From NCBI RefSeq assembly GCF_025766255.1, contig NW_026516770.1, forward strand, positions 62,001 to 126,000: a DNA stretch of 64,000 bases, written 5' to 3'. Both the position numbers and the translations under genes were made by a program. Position 1 is the stretch's first letter. Every line of letters begins with the position of its first letter. The notes under the pieces are model-generated. The model was not told the origin of the DNA. It saw only the letters and a program-made list of their open reading frames with translations, and searched no databases. Origin of the DNA: Zychaea mexicana. Lineage: Eukaryota; Mucoromycota; Mucoromycetes; Mucorales; Lichtheimiaceae. Shown piece by piece: positions 30,945 to 45,200 of the stretch.

Positions 30945-33900
30945 GGTATAGAAAAGAAATGAGAGGGGGGTTAGCAGAAATAAAAAAGTTTTTAGTGTTT
31001 GAGAAGAAGGAAAAAAGAAGCGAAGGAAGAAAGAGGTGAAGATGACTCTTGTTTTTTTTATTCATTGGCTCGTTTACATATCATGCACTCACACATCGAA
31101 TACGGTCTCATATCATGCGTCATCCTCCTCTATGTGTCTCTCACACACACCACCACACAATACTGTTGCCAGAAGACCCAATGAAATTAATCTATTTGCG
31201 TGATATATCGATCCATGAAACCCTGACTAAAATACATCTCAATGGATATAAAGATGATGCATGATCCGTACTATTACTGTGCTGGTTATATGTAACTTTG
31301 TCGGCTACTACGATTATACTGCTTTGATTGGCAACCTTTGAACAAGACAGTGACAACTTGCTTAAAATTGGTGTATATGTTATACAAGAGAAAAGCTAGG
31401 ATCTAGAAGTCCAAGTGTTTCCTTAAACATATATGGTACCACTACCCATCGCTATCATTTATTTGTTGATAGAAAATATAAAATAGGCCACCATTTCACT
31501 CCAACTAGCATACCATCTTTCTGTCATACATTATGAGAATACCTATGATACTACTATGATAGTAGCAAAAAAGATCCGGTAAGTGGTAATGTACTGCATA
31601 TATTGCAGAACAGTGACAATGCCTCCGTATTGGTTGAGCAAAGATGTTTCACTTGTCCTGGGTGGAAACGCATATTATGATATGCAGTACATGACTGCAC
31701 ATAGCAAAAGGTAGGCCTCTTTCAAATGGAACAGCACTTTATGATGTAATGAATAAAGCGAAGATCAGTATTATCTGCACTGGTTATATTATTCGTGAAT
31801 TATAGAGAAAAATATGTTTGAGCACATATACTATTGCCGGCTCATTGTGTCTTTCCTTGTTTCAAAAACATGATTAATTTGCTCATTATCTAACTATATA
31901 GAAACACCCAACATCTCCAATAATAGCATTTCACAAAAAAAACAATACTCAATGTATGTGGCCCTAGGGGATTATATTATGTCGAAAATTGCATGGACTG
32001 TAATATTAAGAGGGATGGCGAAAGAAGAAAACAAGGTATGATAAACCGTCTTTTACCTTACGTCATTATAATGTTTTGTCTTGAACGCGCATCCTACGCT
32101 GTCGTTTACGTGTTTTATAGTAACGTTTTTACTTTTTCCTCTTAAGAAATTATATAAAAGATAATCATTATGTTTAGTTGATGAAAGGAGTAATTTTGCC
32201 AAACGAATACGCGTACATGAACCACTTTATTATGCCTGTTCTTTTATGTTACTTAATCGAAATTGCTTGTTGGAAGAGAGCATAATACATATACGCACAG
32301 GAGCTAAAAGGGTTGATTATACAGTGATGAATGTTCATTCAAAGAACCTGCAAAAGCAACTACGCGATTGCGAGTTCCAAATCTTGAAATTAAAGGACGG
32401 CAAACAGAAGAAAGCTTATCATATACATGAATGTGAATATACGAGTAGTTTACTTATTAACGCTAGCGAACAAAGCAATCTATCGGCTATTCGTTGAATC
32501 TGTACAGCTTTATAAGCACTCGGTGCCGATTTTGAAAACGACGTCCAAGCAACGAATTCTAGTAGCGGCCTTAAATCTACTATATACAAATAAGCAGGGG
32601 CTCTATATATGTACATCTTAGGTTAGCTACTGTTTGTTTTGCTTTTATGGATTTTTATCAAAATATATACGGTTGAATTTTGTTGAGATCTTCAAAAAAC
32701 GCTTACATCGTTAGGAATTTGTCAGCTTGCTAGGGAGGGTTTCTTTCATCAAAAAGGTGTGTTATCATGTAATAGCGAGCAGAGATATATGACGAAAAAG
32801 AAAGTACATATGATAATAGAACATAGAATCAATCGCTTTAAATCGCATCAAGAAAATTCACTCTCAGGTACACACTAGGACTTGAAATGAATGCCAATCT
32901 ATATGTATACTGCGCAAACCATCAGATCGCACACTAAACCGCGTCATTCATTATTGTTGAATATGTACGTTTTTTCAACGACCTACTCGAGATTGAACGG
33001 TGATGATACCTTATTGCGTACGCTCTTTTTGAGATATAAAATCACCGAGGGGAAAAGCATGCATGCGCTCGTATATTCGTTTGTCTATTAGAATTGTATC
33101 CACTAATGGACCTGGAAAGTTCTTGTAACAAGAAGGCAACCATTAGACGGCACAGTTCTGACGAAAAATCGCGTGAAGAACATATAAAAATCTATTGTTA
33201 TGGTATTACGAATACTGCTTTAGACCGAAAGCATTCTACATAGCCAAAATGGCACATTTAGCATCAAAGAGCTATCACGAAGAAGGCAGGTACTAATTAA
33301 GTTTGTTTTTAGGCCAGTTCTATACTCTTGGTAGGCTATTCACTTACAGTTTCCTAATTTGATTATCGGGTTCTTCGGGAAGTGAAGGTTTCATATTTGC
33401 TGATATGCGCCTATAAATCCGGGGTTGTTGTTATGGAAACAGCATCATTTACTGTTGCTATGAAGACTAATAAAGCGTGTATTTTTGTAAGATCAAGGGT
33501 AACTGACAATGAATAGGACAATGACCTGCAGCTCTGGGCTTCCTTTCTCTTTCCAGCACACTGCATTAACTCAAAACGGGACCAGCAGGCAGTATATAAG
33601 CAGCAAAGTATTGATTATATGCAAAGCAGGTGCCACAAGGAGAAACAATAATGCCAAGCAAAGGGAGTGTAAACCGCTGGTAATTGAAGAGCAGCTGTGA
33701 ACGTCCTATATTCGGTAACCTAGCCTCTCTTTTCCACTTTCCATGTTTTTCTGTTTTACCTGTAAGTTTGTTCATAAAGGCGACTTTTGGGGCATATCAT
33801 TATATTCTCAAAAAGAAGCACTAACAAATATGTAAACGGTTATAAACGTAGTTGGGTTTGATAATTTCAAGCGTCAATCAGGGAATCGCGTTTGGACTTG

Positions 33901-34525
33901 TCCAAACTGCTCCGCTCGCGATGTCTATTATGTGAAAAATAACGAATGCTTCACTTTCTGGTATTAAAAAGATGGGGGCTTACGGCAAATGGATAGAGGA
34001 GGGGGAAGAAAGAGGAAGCATTTTCTTTCTCTTGTTCGTGCGTTATACACACATGCTAACTGGAGAATGATGCTTATAGTTTTATTCCACTCATTCCTTG
34101 TGGACCCACAAAGCACTTGTATGAATGCCACACGTGCGGTAGAGTGAACGTCTACCAACCACCGTTCTAGAACAGACGTACCTTACGACGCCGCTCAAGA
34201 CTCATTTGACGACAACAACAACGACGACCCTTCCTCTCTCCGTATAACGTGCGACATATAAAACTTACTGCCCTACCAGTCCTCTACTTCTTATCTGTTA
34301 TTGCCCCCCACCCACCCACAACACAAGCACAATTACACCAAACGATCGTTAGATTTTTTGGTCCGCAAGGAATAATACTATCTTATGTTTTTTGATCAAT
34401 CAACAAGAGCTGCAGCAGTAGCGTGGGATATCCATTTTCGAGAAGAGGAGGTTCTGTCATTAGAATGGGGATAAGGTATATACATTGGGGAAAACCGAGC
34501 GAAGGGTGAGAAAGGTACTGCGCAA
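30945..34525. other. Large gene-poor stretch
   Basis: About 3.6 kb of AT-rich sequence. One short plus-strand stretch near 32306-32497 is protein-like (VDYTVMNVHSKNLQKQLRDCEFQILKLKDGKQKK) after an acceptor-like CACAG, and may be a relic exon. No start, partner exon or known domain could be found. Nothing else is supported. Confidence 0.45.
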
Positions 34526-37500
34526 TTATAGCAAAGCCGGCTTTAACTGAAGAATCATGCGACGGATGACCGTAGCAGCCGCATCCTCCAGCACTTCCGT
34601 GATTCTGCGTTCAAACGAACTCTTTTGCAAAGCATTGAGAATTCTAGGAAAAAAGAAAACTAGTTTAGTTCTTCGTTGCACTAAACCTTGTGATGCACAC
34701 AAACCAATTAATCTATTTCTCATATACCTGTGCTGCGTCTCGTCAAAATGCAACTTGATTCCACCAATCTTACACTCTGAGTTTTGGACTGACAGTTTCT
34801 TTTCCTTGAAAGTGATCTTCAGGTTGACACAAGCATCATGAGCGCTAGCATGCACGTGGCCGTAATCCATGTAGAGTGGGAAACCAACGTTTTTCTTGTA
34901 AATGTAATCGGCGTGAAGGTGAATATCCATGCTATTGCTATATAGAATACGTTATATATGTTATCAAAGAATTAGTGTGAATGCACATTTTCTGGAGGCT
35001 CAAGAACCATGCCGAAACATAAAAGCAATGTCTACACTCACAACGAGTAGGTGGCCATGTCGATGGATTTGTGTACGTCTTCTCCTGCTTTAAACTGATC
35101 GATTTCAGGTGCCTGACTAAATTCGCTGTAGATGCGGTGCATAACGTTTTTGGGAAACGCGTGCTCCAAGTCCACTTTAACATTTTCCAGAACAACATCA
35201 TAACCATGAAATTTTCTAGAATTATTAGCGAGAAAGAAATGCCTTATGATCAGTACTGTAAAAGATTTGCATATTTCAATAATGAATAGCCAAATAGTGT
35301 TGTGTTTTGCTTTGAAGCATGCTTACGTTTCAATGCGCCCAATGGACAAAGGACCAAGAAGTTTACACCTTTAAGTAATAATATTAACAAGCTTGTGCCT
35401 TTTCATGTATCATATTTGGCAAAAAAGAATAAAAAATTCTCGAAAAAACACTTACAGCTCCGGATAAACAGCCTTGAACTTCGACCAGTGTATCTTGTTG
35501 AAGGTTGGACGACCATGTAGCGAGTCCCAAAGCACCTCTGATCCCAGTCGTCTAGCCTTGTACGCCAGAGTATGAGAGAATCCGCCGGAGTACGGCAAGA
35601 CGATTGCACTGGCATGATGCAGCACCTCCATGACATGCACATCATGCGCGAGAATAAGCTCGGCCACACGTTGGAGCAATGTATCGGCTTCAGACATTAT
35701 AGGCTCACTCAGCTCGTTCACTGTCAGTTCGTGTTCGCGCTGCGTCTGGCAGTCTGCGAGTAAGGTCGACCATATTTCAAAGATCTGGTGCTTCGTCTCA
35801 GCGTCAACAGTGATTTGCTTCAACGCGTCGATCAATTGGTCCATATGACTCCGGCCGCCATCGTCTTGCGCAAATCCCATCAACAACTTGTGGAAATTTT
35901 TGGTAGCCGATGTTTGCTGAGCATCTGGCTTTTCAACTTCGCCAATCAACTGAGAAACGCTCTTGACAAGGTCTTCCACCACACCAACTGGGCCGACTTC
36001 GAACGGATTGGATGACTGCTCGTATTGCAAGAGCATCTCGTGAAGTATCTTACGGCATGGACGCATAAAGGCGTCGATGCATTGCTGCTCGTTCACAGGC
36101 TGAGCTGTATACATTGCTGGCATTTTGCCCTTGGATAGAGAAGAAGCTGTGGCCGCAAATGGACGTGGAACTTCTGCTGCTGTATTTGGGGGTAAAGCGG
36201 CTGAAGCTGTGGTGGCCATCGTCGAGTTTTTGGCTCCTGCTGCTCCTGCTGCTGCTGCTGCTGCTTCTTCTCCTTTTTCGGCTTTTACCGGAGAGTCAGT
36301 GCTGCTACTGCTGTCACCCACGCTAGAAAGATCGCCGCGTTCTTTATTTGGCTGCTGTTGTTGTAGAGTTGTATTTGGGTAATCTGATTCACGCTGTATA
36401 GTGGGACCCACATCCTGGTTCTTGTCACTGGGCTCCGACGCTTTCATTGCTTTCACATCGGCCAAGGGAACAAGTGTGCTTGGAATATTTGATGGATCAC
36501 CTTCGCTCGTATCAGTAGTGCTTGATGAATGCAAATCAGAGCCGTCAAAGGGTACCGTTGATCCTGGCTGTCGTTGCGTCGATACATCACTTTGACCTGC
36601 TTCCCCTTGATGTTCCGTCTGCTGCTGCTCAGTTTGTTTTTCTACTGCGGCAGTTGTTACTGATTGTTGTAGCCCAGTAATCTCGGCTTCTTTCAAATAA
36701 GGCTCAACCACAGAAGGACGCGCACAAGCCAGGAGCGAATGCACCGCATCAATTGTGACTCCGAGAAATTCATGCATGTGCGTTGAGCCCGTGAATGCTT
36801 GGATAATCCGCCAGTTGCGTGCATCCATGTCAATGTCCTTGGGCAGCAAGTCTACAAAAAAAATTGTTGGTTTGAGAGATATTATCAACATCAGCATGAG
36901 ATCATGTTCTTCTTCCCCCCCCCCGCCTCACACACACACACGCTCTGTCTCTCTCTCTATACTATTAGCTGTCACATATCAAGAAAATCACAAAGGTAAG
37001 AAGAAATCAATCACTCTGCCTGTTGTCGTGGATCCTAAAGCAGTAGCTTCCACAGTGAGACCTAGGTAGATTCGCCGCCACAAGTTCTCTTCGTTGTGAC
37101 CATAGTGGGCACGCCTGGCTTTCATTACGTGCTGCCAGGTAAGGATCAAATCCAGCATTTCCGACATAAGCTCGTCATCCACAATATCGTGCTTTTCGAG
37201 AATTTTTTCTACGTCATGTGCAAGTGCCATGTCATAGCGGCTCATAAAAGTGGGAACGTCAATACCAGATGGCCGTGCCTAACAGATATAAAAGATGTGA
37301 TATATACACATCAAATAAACAATGTTACAACAACAATGACGGTAATAGTTTGGAAACAAGGTGATTTTTTGTTACTTTTACGACGGTCATTATCGTGTAT
37401 ATATATACGTACAGCAATTTGAGAGGCTGCTGACGCCGACGAAGGCTCTCCTACTTCTGGGACTGCGCTAAAAGATTCCCTGTATATTTTATACGTTGCA

Positions 37501-37580
37501 GTTAGCTTTTGTAGGTCGAAGCAGTACCATATCGAAATGTATTGTTCAAAGGATAGAAAAAGTTCTTTACATATTTTCTC
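34526..37580 (-). CDS. HAM1-like protein with TULIP/BPI-type C-terminal domain
   Basis: Exons read by eye: 37479-37413, 37278 to about 37062 (donor uncertain), 36851-35456, 35215-35042, 34931-34728 and 34643-34526, with an upstream piece ending near 37573. The last four joins keep frame exactly. The N-terminal part is helical (RYDMALAHDVEKILEKHDIV, DARNWRIIQAF). A disordered Gln/Ser/Ala-rich region of about 200 residues follows, then a helical block (FAQDDGGRSHMDQLIDALKQI). The C-terminal region resembles the fungal HAM1 family: YKKNVGFPLYMDYGHVHASA, VNLKITFKEKKLSVQNSECKIGGIKLHF, then helices FERRITEVLEDAAATVIRR. HAM1 proteins carry a bactericidal/permeability-increasing-like lipid-binding fold and were named for hyphal anastomosis. 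The intron at 34727-34644 is 84 bases and open in frame, so its retention would not break the protein. Confidence 0.6.
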
Positions 37581-39110
37581 GGTCAGTCAAGGTGCTTGGG
37601 AAGTAAGCAATATGCAGTAGTAGCAATTAGTAAAGCGAGGAGAGAAAAAAAAAGAAGGGAAAAGATGATGATTTTCTTTTTTTGTAAAAAAAATTGGGTG
37701 TGATTGCGTTGATTATATATATATGGACAATTAAAGTCGTTCGAGACGCGTTTTCCAGCAATCATTTGACTTTTTGAGCTCGTAGATTTACTCAGGCCGA
37801 CCTCTTATGTATCTAAAACGTTGGGACATTCAGTGATAAAATGATGTGGCAAAAATATCAATGATTAATGTTTTGTCAAACTTCGTGTACATAAGTAAAC
37901 TAAAATACTGTAACGTCTATTTAGGGAGTAAATGGATCCCAAAGAATAGGATAAATGATTTGTTAGAGCCGGATCGAGCCGCTGGCCATGTTTTCTAATA
38001 AGCAAAAAGATATGGAATTTCAGTAACTAGGAATTAGATCGTGTGGAAACCACGAAAATGATTCTTTTATTAGGAATAAGTGCGGATAAGAGCATAGAGA
38101 GAAGCGAAAGACCTACTGATTGAAAATATCATACATTGTACAGCTTATACCGGTGTAATCGGTTGCAATGTATTACAGCAATGTTAGTTTTTGTAGCACT
38201 CGATGGTGTAGCATGTAATGATATCGCACTCGCCGTTGCTATACTATGTCGTAGCCGTTTATTAGGTATATAGTATATCGAGCCTTTGAAATAGAACAAG
38301 CTCTAATGTTAACAATACGACGACGGTGCTTATCTATATTATATCAAAGTGTAGACAAGATAGAGCGTGATGACAGCGAAACAACTAACATGGGTGTGAT
38401 GAATGACGAACAATGCAAGAACGAATACAGTAGTAGCAGCACAATCATTAGAAAATGATGTATCATAGTTGACAGGACGTTACCAATAAGCATGGCCCTG
38501 CCCAAAGGGACAAACCAATGCAGAACACATTTGAGCCTAAGTTATAACACAGAGTAGTGTGTGAATCAAAACAGCATCTCATTACTGCGTGCGCACTCGA
38601 AAGAAATAATCTGAGCGAGGACAATCGATGATATGGTCCTTTCTCAAACAAACACTCCTGGTTGGTGATGATACTGTCAATGCCACACTCAGCAGCTGCG
38701 TTTGGTCGTGGTGACACAAAGTCGCTGCATATGGCGACCTGTCTGTCCTGCGTGGACGGCGGCGGCGCAAGGTAAACATAAACCTATATAATGTATACAT
38801 ATGCTGAGCCATCATCCCCTTACTCACATTTACAGTGATAAAGCACTTGTTTGTCAGTAAGTATAAGCGCCGCTTTCATAGATCCACTCCTCGAGCACAC
38901 TCTAACACTTATAAGAGAGAGAGAGAGAGAGAGGAGATCTCATTTGCAAAATAAAAGAAGGTTTTATACGGGATGCGCCACACACTGATCAAATTGGCAA
39001 ACACCGTCCGCAGCACAGTAAGAAGAAGCATAAATCTAGCTTTTGGCTGTCTTTCAACCAGAACAAAACCATCCTTCTCTTTTTCCTCTCCTCCTCCTCC
39101 TCCTTCCTCC
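37581..39110. other. Intergenic between divergent genes
   Basis: No supported gene. Contains a GA dinucleotide run at 38914-38935. A pyrimidine-rich leader precedes the Ariadne start. Confidence 0.5.
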
Positions 39111-41413
39111 ATGAGCGACTGCAGTGATAACGAACTTGAAGTGGTAAGCCAAAACAACTTCTCTTTACTGTCACACTCTTATTACAAACGTAGTTTTCGA
39201 ACCACTCACTCTTGGACAACCGACAGCTTGACGACATGAGTGTCATGGACGAATCACTCTTCGGCAACTCCGTATATGAATCAGGTATCCTTCATTGTCT
39301 TCAATTTTGAAGAATCGCTTCTTTTAAACTGTCAAAATGAAAAATAAAAAACTTCTGACCATGACGATTGTGGATTGATTAGATGAGGAAGACGATGCCT
39401 ACTTTGACAATGCAGATACCGAGGCTCCATTTAAAAAATCATATCAAGTCGACTTTGTTGCTTACAGCGAGGACGATCTTGAAGAGAGCCAAGAAAAACA
39501 CGTTTCTCAAATCTCGACCGTTTTAGGTTTGTCCCAAGTAGTGTGCGTCTGTGTAGTATGTTTGCTTGATTATTATGCAGTTGGCGCTGATTGACTCTTT
39601 CTATTCTTAAAATAATAATCAGGCCTCCCAAGTGTAGAAGCAGCTGCGCTCTTACGCTACTTTCAATGGAACAAAGAGAAACTCTTTGAACGATATACCG
39701 AGGCGCCAGAGAAAGTGATGCAATCTTCTGGCTTACAAAGTAACAACAAGAAGAACGAATCCTTAACAACAACTTCCAGTACCAGCTTACCGGCCAAACG
39801 CGTCAAAAATCAGTACACGTGTGAAATCTGCTTTGACGACGATGCGGACATGGATTTTACAGCACTCGGCTGTGGCCATCATTTCTGCAACACCTGCTAC
39901 CAACACTATCTGCGTCAAAAGATTTGGGAAGAAGGCGAAAGTAGGCGTATCGAATGTCCTCAAGATAAATGTCACATGGTAGTTGATGAACGTATCGTAT
40001 CACAGCTTGTGGATGCGAAAACAAAGACGAGGTACAATTTCTGTAATTTAATCACGGATGTTTAAGGGGGGGAAGGGGTTGTATGGCCCTGCTGCCTCTA
40101 TATTTTGTTTTCTTTGTTTTCATCCTTTCTCTCTATTGAAGATACAAACGACTCCTGACCCGCACCTTTGTCGATGATAACGATGCTTTCCGCTGGTGTC
40201 CATCTCCTGATTGCGAATACGCGGTAGAATGCCATATACCCAGTGTTTCACTCTCTTCTACTATACCTACCGTCGAATGTGGTCAAGGACATAAGTTCTG
40301 CTTCGGTTGCAGCCTACCGGACCATCAGGTAAGATAATAGTCGTTTGTAATTAAACTAGAAATTAGAGAAACACAAGGGCGGGGGGTTTATGCTGACAAC
40401 ATTCCTCTGCTATCAGCCTGCTATCTGCAGTCTTGTCAAGAAATGGCTGCAAAAGTGTAAAGATGATTCCGAAACAGCGAACTGGATATCAGCACACACC
40501 AAGGACTGTCCTAAATGCCAATCTGCTATCGAAAAGAACGGCGGATGCAACCATATGACTTGCCGAAAGTGTCGGTACGAATTCTGCTGGGTGTGCATGG
40601 GTAAGAGAAAGATACTGTTTTGTCTTACCTCAAGAATTAGCTCAAGGGAAAGGGCCCAATATTGATCGTATGCTATATGTTAATACTTTAGGCCCATGGT
40701 CAGAGCATCGTACTTCATATTACGCCTGCAACCGATTTGATGAAAAGAGCGGAACATCAGCACGAGAAAGTCAAGCGAAATCGCGTGCTAGTTTGGAGCG
40801 CTATCTACATGTAAGTGCTCATTTTTACTAGGACCAATTTCCCAAGAGTATGTGTTTATAACACATGCGCTTTTTTCAGTATTACAATCGATTTGCAAAC
40901 CACGAACAATCGGCCAAGCTGGATCAAGATTTGTACAAAAAGACCGAGCGAAAGATGGAGGAAATGCAGCAGACAAGTGACCTGTCGTGGATCGAGGTTC
41001 AGTTTCTCAAGAAAGCAGTGGATGTGACCGTTGAATGCCGTATGACGCTCAAATGGACCTACGCTTTTGCTTTCTATCTGGAAAAATCCCATCAGACCGA
41101 AATATTCGAGGTATGTAAACCAGTTTGTGCCTGTTTTCTCTATGATGTCACCTCTCTTCTTCCGAACCACCGACTTTTTTATGCTAAATTGTATTTTATC
41201 AAAAAAAAACAGGACAATCAACGTGATCTTGAAATGGCCACCGAACAGTTGTCCGAACTTCTCGACAAGCCGCTGGACGAGGACAACATTGCCCAACTCA
41301 GACAAAATGTTCTGGACAAAACTGTGTATGTCAAGCACCGGCGAGAAGTACTGCTCGACGATACCTTAAATGGGTTGCAGGACGGGAGGTGGAAGTTTTT
41401 TGTTGAATTATAA
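39111..41413 (+). CDS. Ariadne-type RBR E3 ubiquitin ligase
   Basis: Transfers ubiquitin from an E2 through a catalytic cysteine to substrates. Nine exons add up exactly: 39111-39143, 39227-39284, 39383-39526, 39623-40031, 40142-40328, 40417-40600, 40692-40810, 40880-41110 and 41213-41413, total 521 residues. An acidic N-terminus is followed by a UBA-like helix set ([21 protein letters not shown]). RING1 starts near residue 145 (CEICFDD...[10 protein letters not shown]), then comes the IBR ([22 protein letters not shown]). RING2 has [19 protein letters not shown] with the catalytic Cys in GGCNHM near residue 320. The Ariadne domain follows ([24 protein letters not shown] and a long helical C-terminus). 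This matches the human ARIH1 layout and length closely. Confidence 0.95.
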
Positions 41414-42264
41414 AGAGTTCGGTATTGTCATTTCTGTTGTTTGCATGTTATCGTAAACAGATAAAATACACAAATATCTTGTACTTTGGTTTGTTTATGT
41501 ATTCTACTGGTGGTGTATTTATAAGCATCAATTCATCAACGGTACATCTCATTAAATCATTGTCTGACTTTGCCCATGGAAAATGAGACGTTTTACTTCC
41601 TGGATGTTTGAGATATTTGATATGTGATGTAGTATCACCATCATTGCTGCTGCACGGTACTAAGTCTACCGATGTAGTTTGTTGATTTCTGCAATATTGG
41701 TACAATGTCAAAGAAGAGCGTCTGTTAGTAGAGATCTGCAGCGATATAGTTACCGTTGCTTTAATGTACAGTGTATACGACAAAGTGGTAAACATAGCGA
41801 CTGCATAGCGATAAATTGAGTATCGCACTGTACATTGGTGTAGGAAAGGAGCTAATATTATTACTTAGCGGTCTCCATCCTCATGGACTTGGTAGATACA
41901 TGTGGGACATCCTCTTTTTCGCGTAATTTCCTACATGATGCTGCATATATACTCATTGATCCCTTAAGTCATACCAACATTGCATCGATTAAGATATTAA
42001 AGAATACAAGGGAGATAACTCCAACGACCACTACCTCATTGTCATATCAAGAAAAGGAGGTCCCGCTGTATGGTCAGAAGAAGTACATCATTGGAGTATG
42101 TACGGCGAAAGTTAATTACTTATTCCAGGTTATTTTTTCCTTCCAAAAACATAACATTTCCGTAACAGAGCGTAGAAGGCCCAAGAAACAGAGAGAATGA
42201 AAGTAACCTGGATATCTGTTTTTCTATTAACGTAATGTATTGTGTTTCAAAGCATTTCCCCCTT
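41414..42264. other. Convergent 3' region
   Basis: No supported gene between the Ariadne and Arp5 stops. ORF 41883-42200 lacks any recognisable motif. Confidence 0.45.
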
Positions 42265-45200
42265 TTATTGAAAAACATTTCCCAGACCATGTGCTTTAAT
42301 ATATTCTCCTCCATATTCTTCATATTCCTGCTTGGTTACAGCATACTGTTGATGATAAGCAGCATTCTGAGCTATCATGGCTGCACCTCTCCATGCGTCT
42401 AGCAATGGGTTTTTTGCACGTTTGACCGAGTACAAGGTTCCAACAGGCAACAGTTGCTGAAGCGAGGATGAGATTCTTGATGAAAAGCCAGGTAAAGTAC
42501 TGAATCCACCAGTGACAAACACCGTCTAATGAAAGCGCAAAGCCATTTCATGTTTAGCACAAAAAGTAGAGTTTTCCTATAGATAGCTTATTGAACTTAT
42601 AAATTTACCTTGACAACTTGTTTACGTTCATCTGCATTAAACGTGCGGACAATATCATGCATGGTTTCCGTCAATCCTGCTTGATCCAAGCCGACAATGT
42701 TGGGTTGGAATAACACTTCTCCAACACGAACACGTTCAACGTTGACATGAAGCTGATGCATTTGGCCCATATCTGCTGGATCATAGGGAGGCCACTTGCC
42801 GCGTGCAAGCATGTGCATCAATGTGTTGGTGGGTGATGCGCTCGCTTCATACGAATGTTCAGGTAGAAAGTCGGGGTCGTATTGAAGCAATAAGGATTCA
42901 TAGTGGTTCAAAGAAGACAAATCCTCTTCTTCTTCATCAGATTCGTCTTCTCGGCTCTGTCAATCGCACATACGAATGAAGAGTATATATGGTTATAACC
43001 TTGTTCTTTTAATCTCGTAACGATACAAGAAATGTATACTTACTATTTCACGATAAATCATCCAGTCTTCATCATCCGCACCAAAGGTATCCTCTATATT
43101 TTTATAATGACCGGGTGTAAGAAAACTTGTAATTTCTAATCGTCCTTCGACCCTCTGAGCTCGTCACTTTTACCTTCTTCCTTTCTTCTTCGCTTTTGTT
43201 TTGGAGACGGGGTGTCACTAGCTAAGTTTGCTATGGAGCGCATACGTAGTTGTGAGGCTCGACTACGACGGTCGGATAATTCCATTGCCAAGCGTTTCCT
43301 CCGCTTAATTCGGTCAACAACACCCTATTCATCAACCAACACAAGCATCAAAAATAAATGTTAGTTTTTATCGAACATAGAGTAAAGTCTTATAAAGTGA
43401 GACTGTACAAAGCAAAGTAAAGCTCCTACCTGTCTCTTCTCTTTGACTTCCTCTATCCATTTCTCTGGATACTGTAAACGCTTTTCCTCTTCGAGTCGCG
43501 CTTGCTCCTCCTACATTTTATCGTTCTATTAGTAACCAACAATCCCATATGTGTGATAACCGCGCAACACCGAGAACGTAGCTATTACCTCTGCTGCTTT
43601 AGCCTCCTCCTTTGCCTTTTTAGCACGTTGACGAGCATCATAGTTTGCCTTCATCAACTTTTGTTTCCGTTTTTCTTTACGTTCAGCTTCCGTCAAGTGT
43701 TCGTCGGGTATATCAACAAGTGTTGTGATAGGTGGTTCCTTTTCTTCGTTTTCATCAATGCCCAATTCTTTGTTACGTGCACGCTGGATAGCCGTGTCCA
43801 CTTGCTTAATGGTGTCGTCCAAGTCTGCTTCATCTTTAAAACCTGTTTCTTTTAATCGTGCCTACACAAGATTGTACTATTAGAGAAATACAACTACAAC
43901 TAATTCTTTACGTTTCTCTAAGGGTAGAAATAGGTAGCCGTAGCAATAAAAGCCCAGTCATTGCTTTGCTCATAAGGCTATGCTTTCTTTTCTTACCATC
44001 CAATCCTTTTTGGTAGAAGTCGCCTTTGCATTCTTCAACTCAGTAAATGCTTCGTATTCTTGCTCACGTTGTACCAACTAATCATTGTCTTTCACATCAG
44101 CATCTTGCTAGTAATAGTAGTAGTGGAAAATGAAAGGGATACTTTTCTTACCTTTTCTAAACGAGATTTTGCAGCTGCTTCCCGTAACCGTCTGGCATTT
44201 TCTTCTTTTTTTGCTGCTTGTCGGGCCAACTCCTCTTCGGTTTTTTCCTCAATGACCTTTGTGTATATGCAAAAAAGCGTCAGTATTACAGCACTGGCCT
44301 GCCTTGACCCAATATGCTAATATGCTTAAAGGGTATATACATACCGGTGCTGTATAGGGAAACTGAATTATCCGATCCACTTCATCGAAAGTGTCCCTGT
44401 TTCCAATCTTTTTTAATGCGCTTTGATAATCGTCTGCAATAAGGACGTGATTATGCATCAATTCCTGATTTCATAGCATAGATTGTTAGAGCATGAAACA
44501 TGCACGTTTTGTCCGGTTATTTTTTTTTCGTAAAAGTGGTTTCAATCCAATTCTCCAAAAGATTTCATCATTTATTACCTGTGCTTGAGAATTCGTCATC
44601 TTTGTTGGGAATGTAGGATACTTGAGTTGCATCAGTTTAAGCATATAATCCGTTGCTTGCGTACCACCGTATGATATACTATGATATGCATTGATTGCGT
44701 AAGGCATTAGAATATGTTGTTCTATCCTGGTTCTAAAAGTGTTCCATCCATCCATTCTAAAGGGATCTCCCTTTTTCTTTTTACCGCTTGGTTCGTTCAA
44801 GCAATCCTTTGCCATGCAATGTAGGAATGACATGTGTAGCCGTATGGCCTGCAGATATCACAACCCCACTTGAATCGTCATCCCTTAAACCACCGTTGGC
44901 ATAGAAGCCGAATAATGAATCGATGCCAAATAAGACCGAGGGGACGCCATAGCATTCAAATAAAAGTTCGTCCATTTCTAAGATACATATAAACACATCC
45001 CGTCGTTTTCCGTTAGATATTGTTTGCTTGCTGTCGATGGTTCAATCCCTTCTCCTCCTATTTTCCTTTTTTCATAAATAAACATCGTACGTTTTCGGCT
45101 ATATGGAGGCACACAAACGGGTTCGGTCATCACGAGTGGATGGTCGATACTCGATGTGTTGATACCAAGAGTGGTGAATATATAATCTAATACTGTTTCC

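Noticed and set aside
32246..32497. 83-codon plus-strand ORF with a helical stretch
   Set aside because: Only one short protein-like block and no start context, partner exon or known domain; kept only as a remark in the intergenic entry.
43141..43174. Apparent frameshift in Arp5 between KRRRKEEG and the RLEITSF frame
   Set aside because: A 79-base GT-AG intron (43173-43095) joins KRRRKEE to EDTFGADDEDW in frame, so no frameshift is needed.
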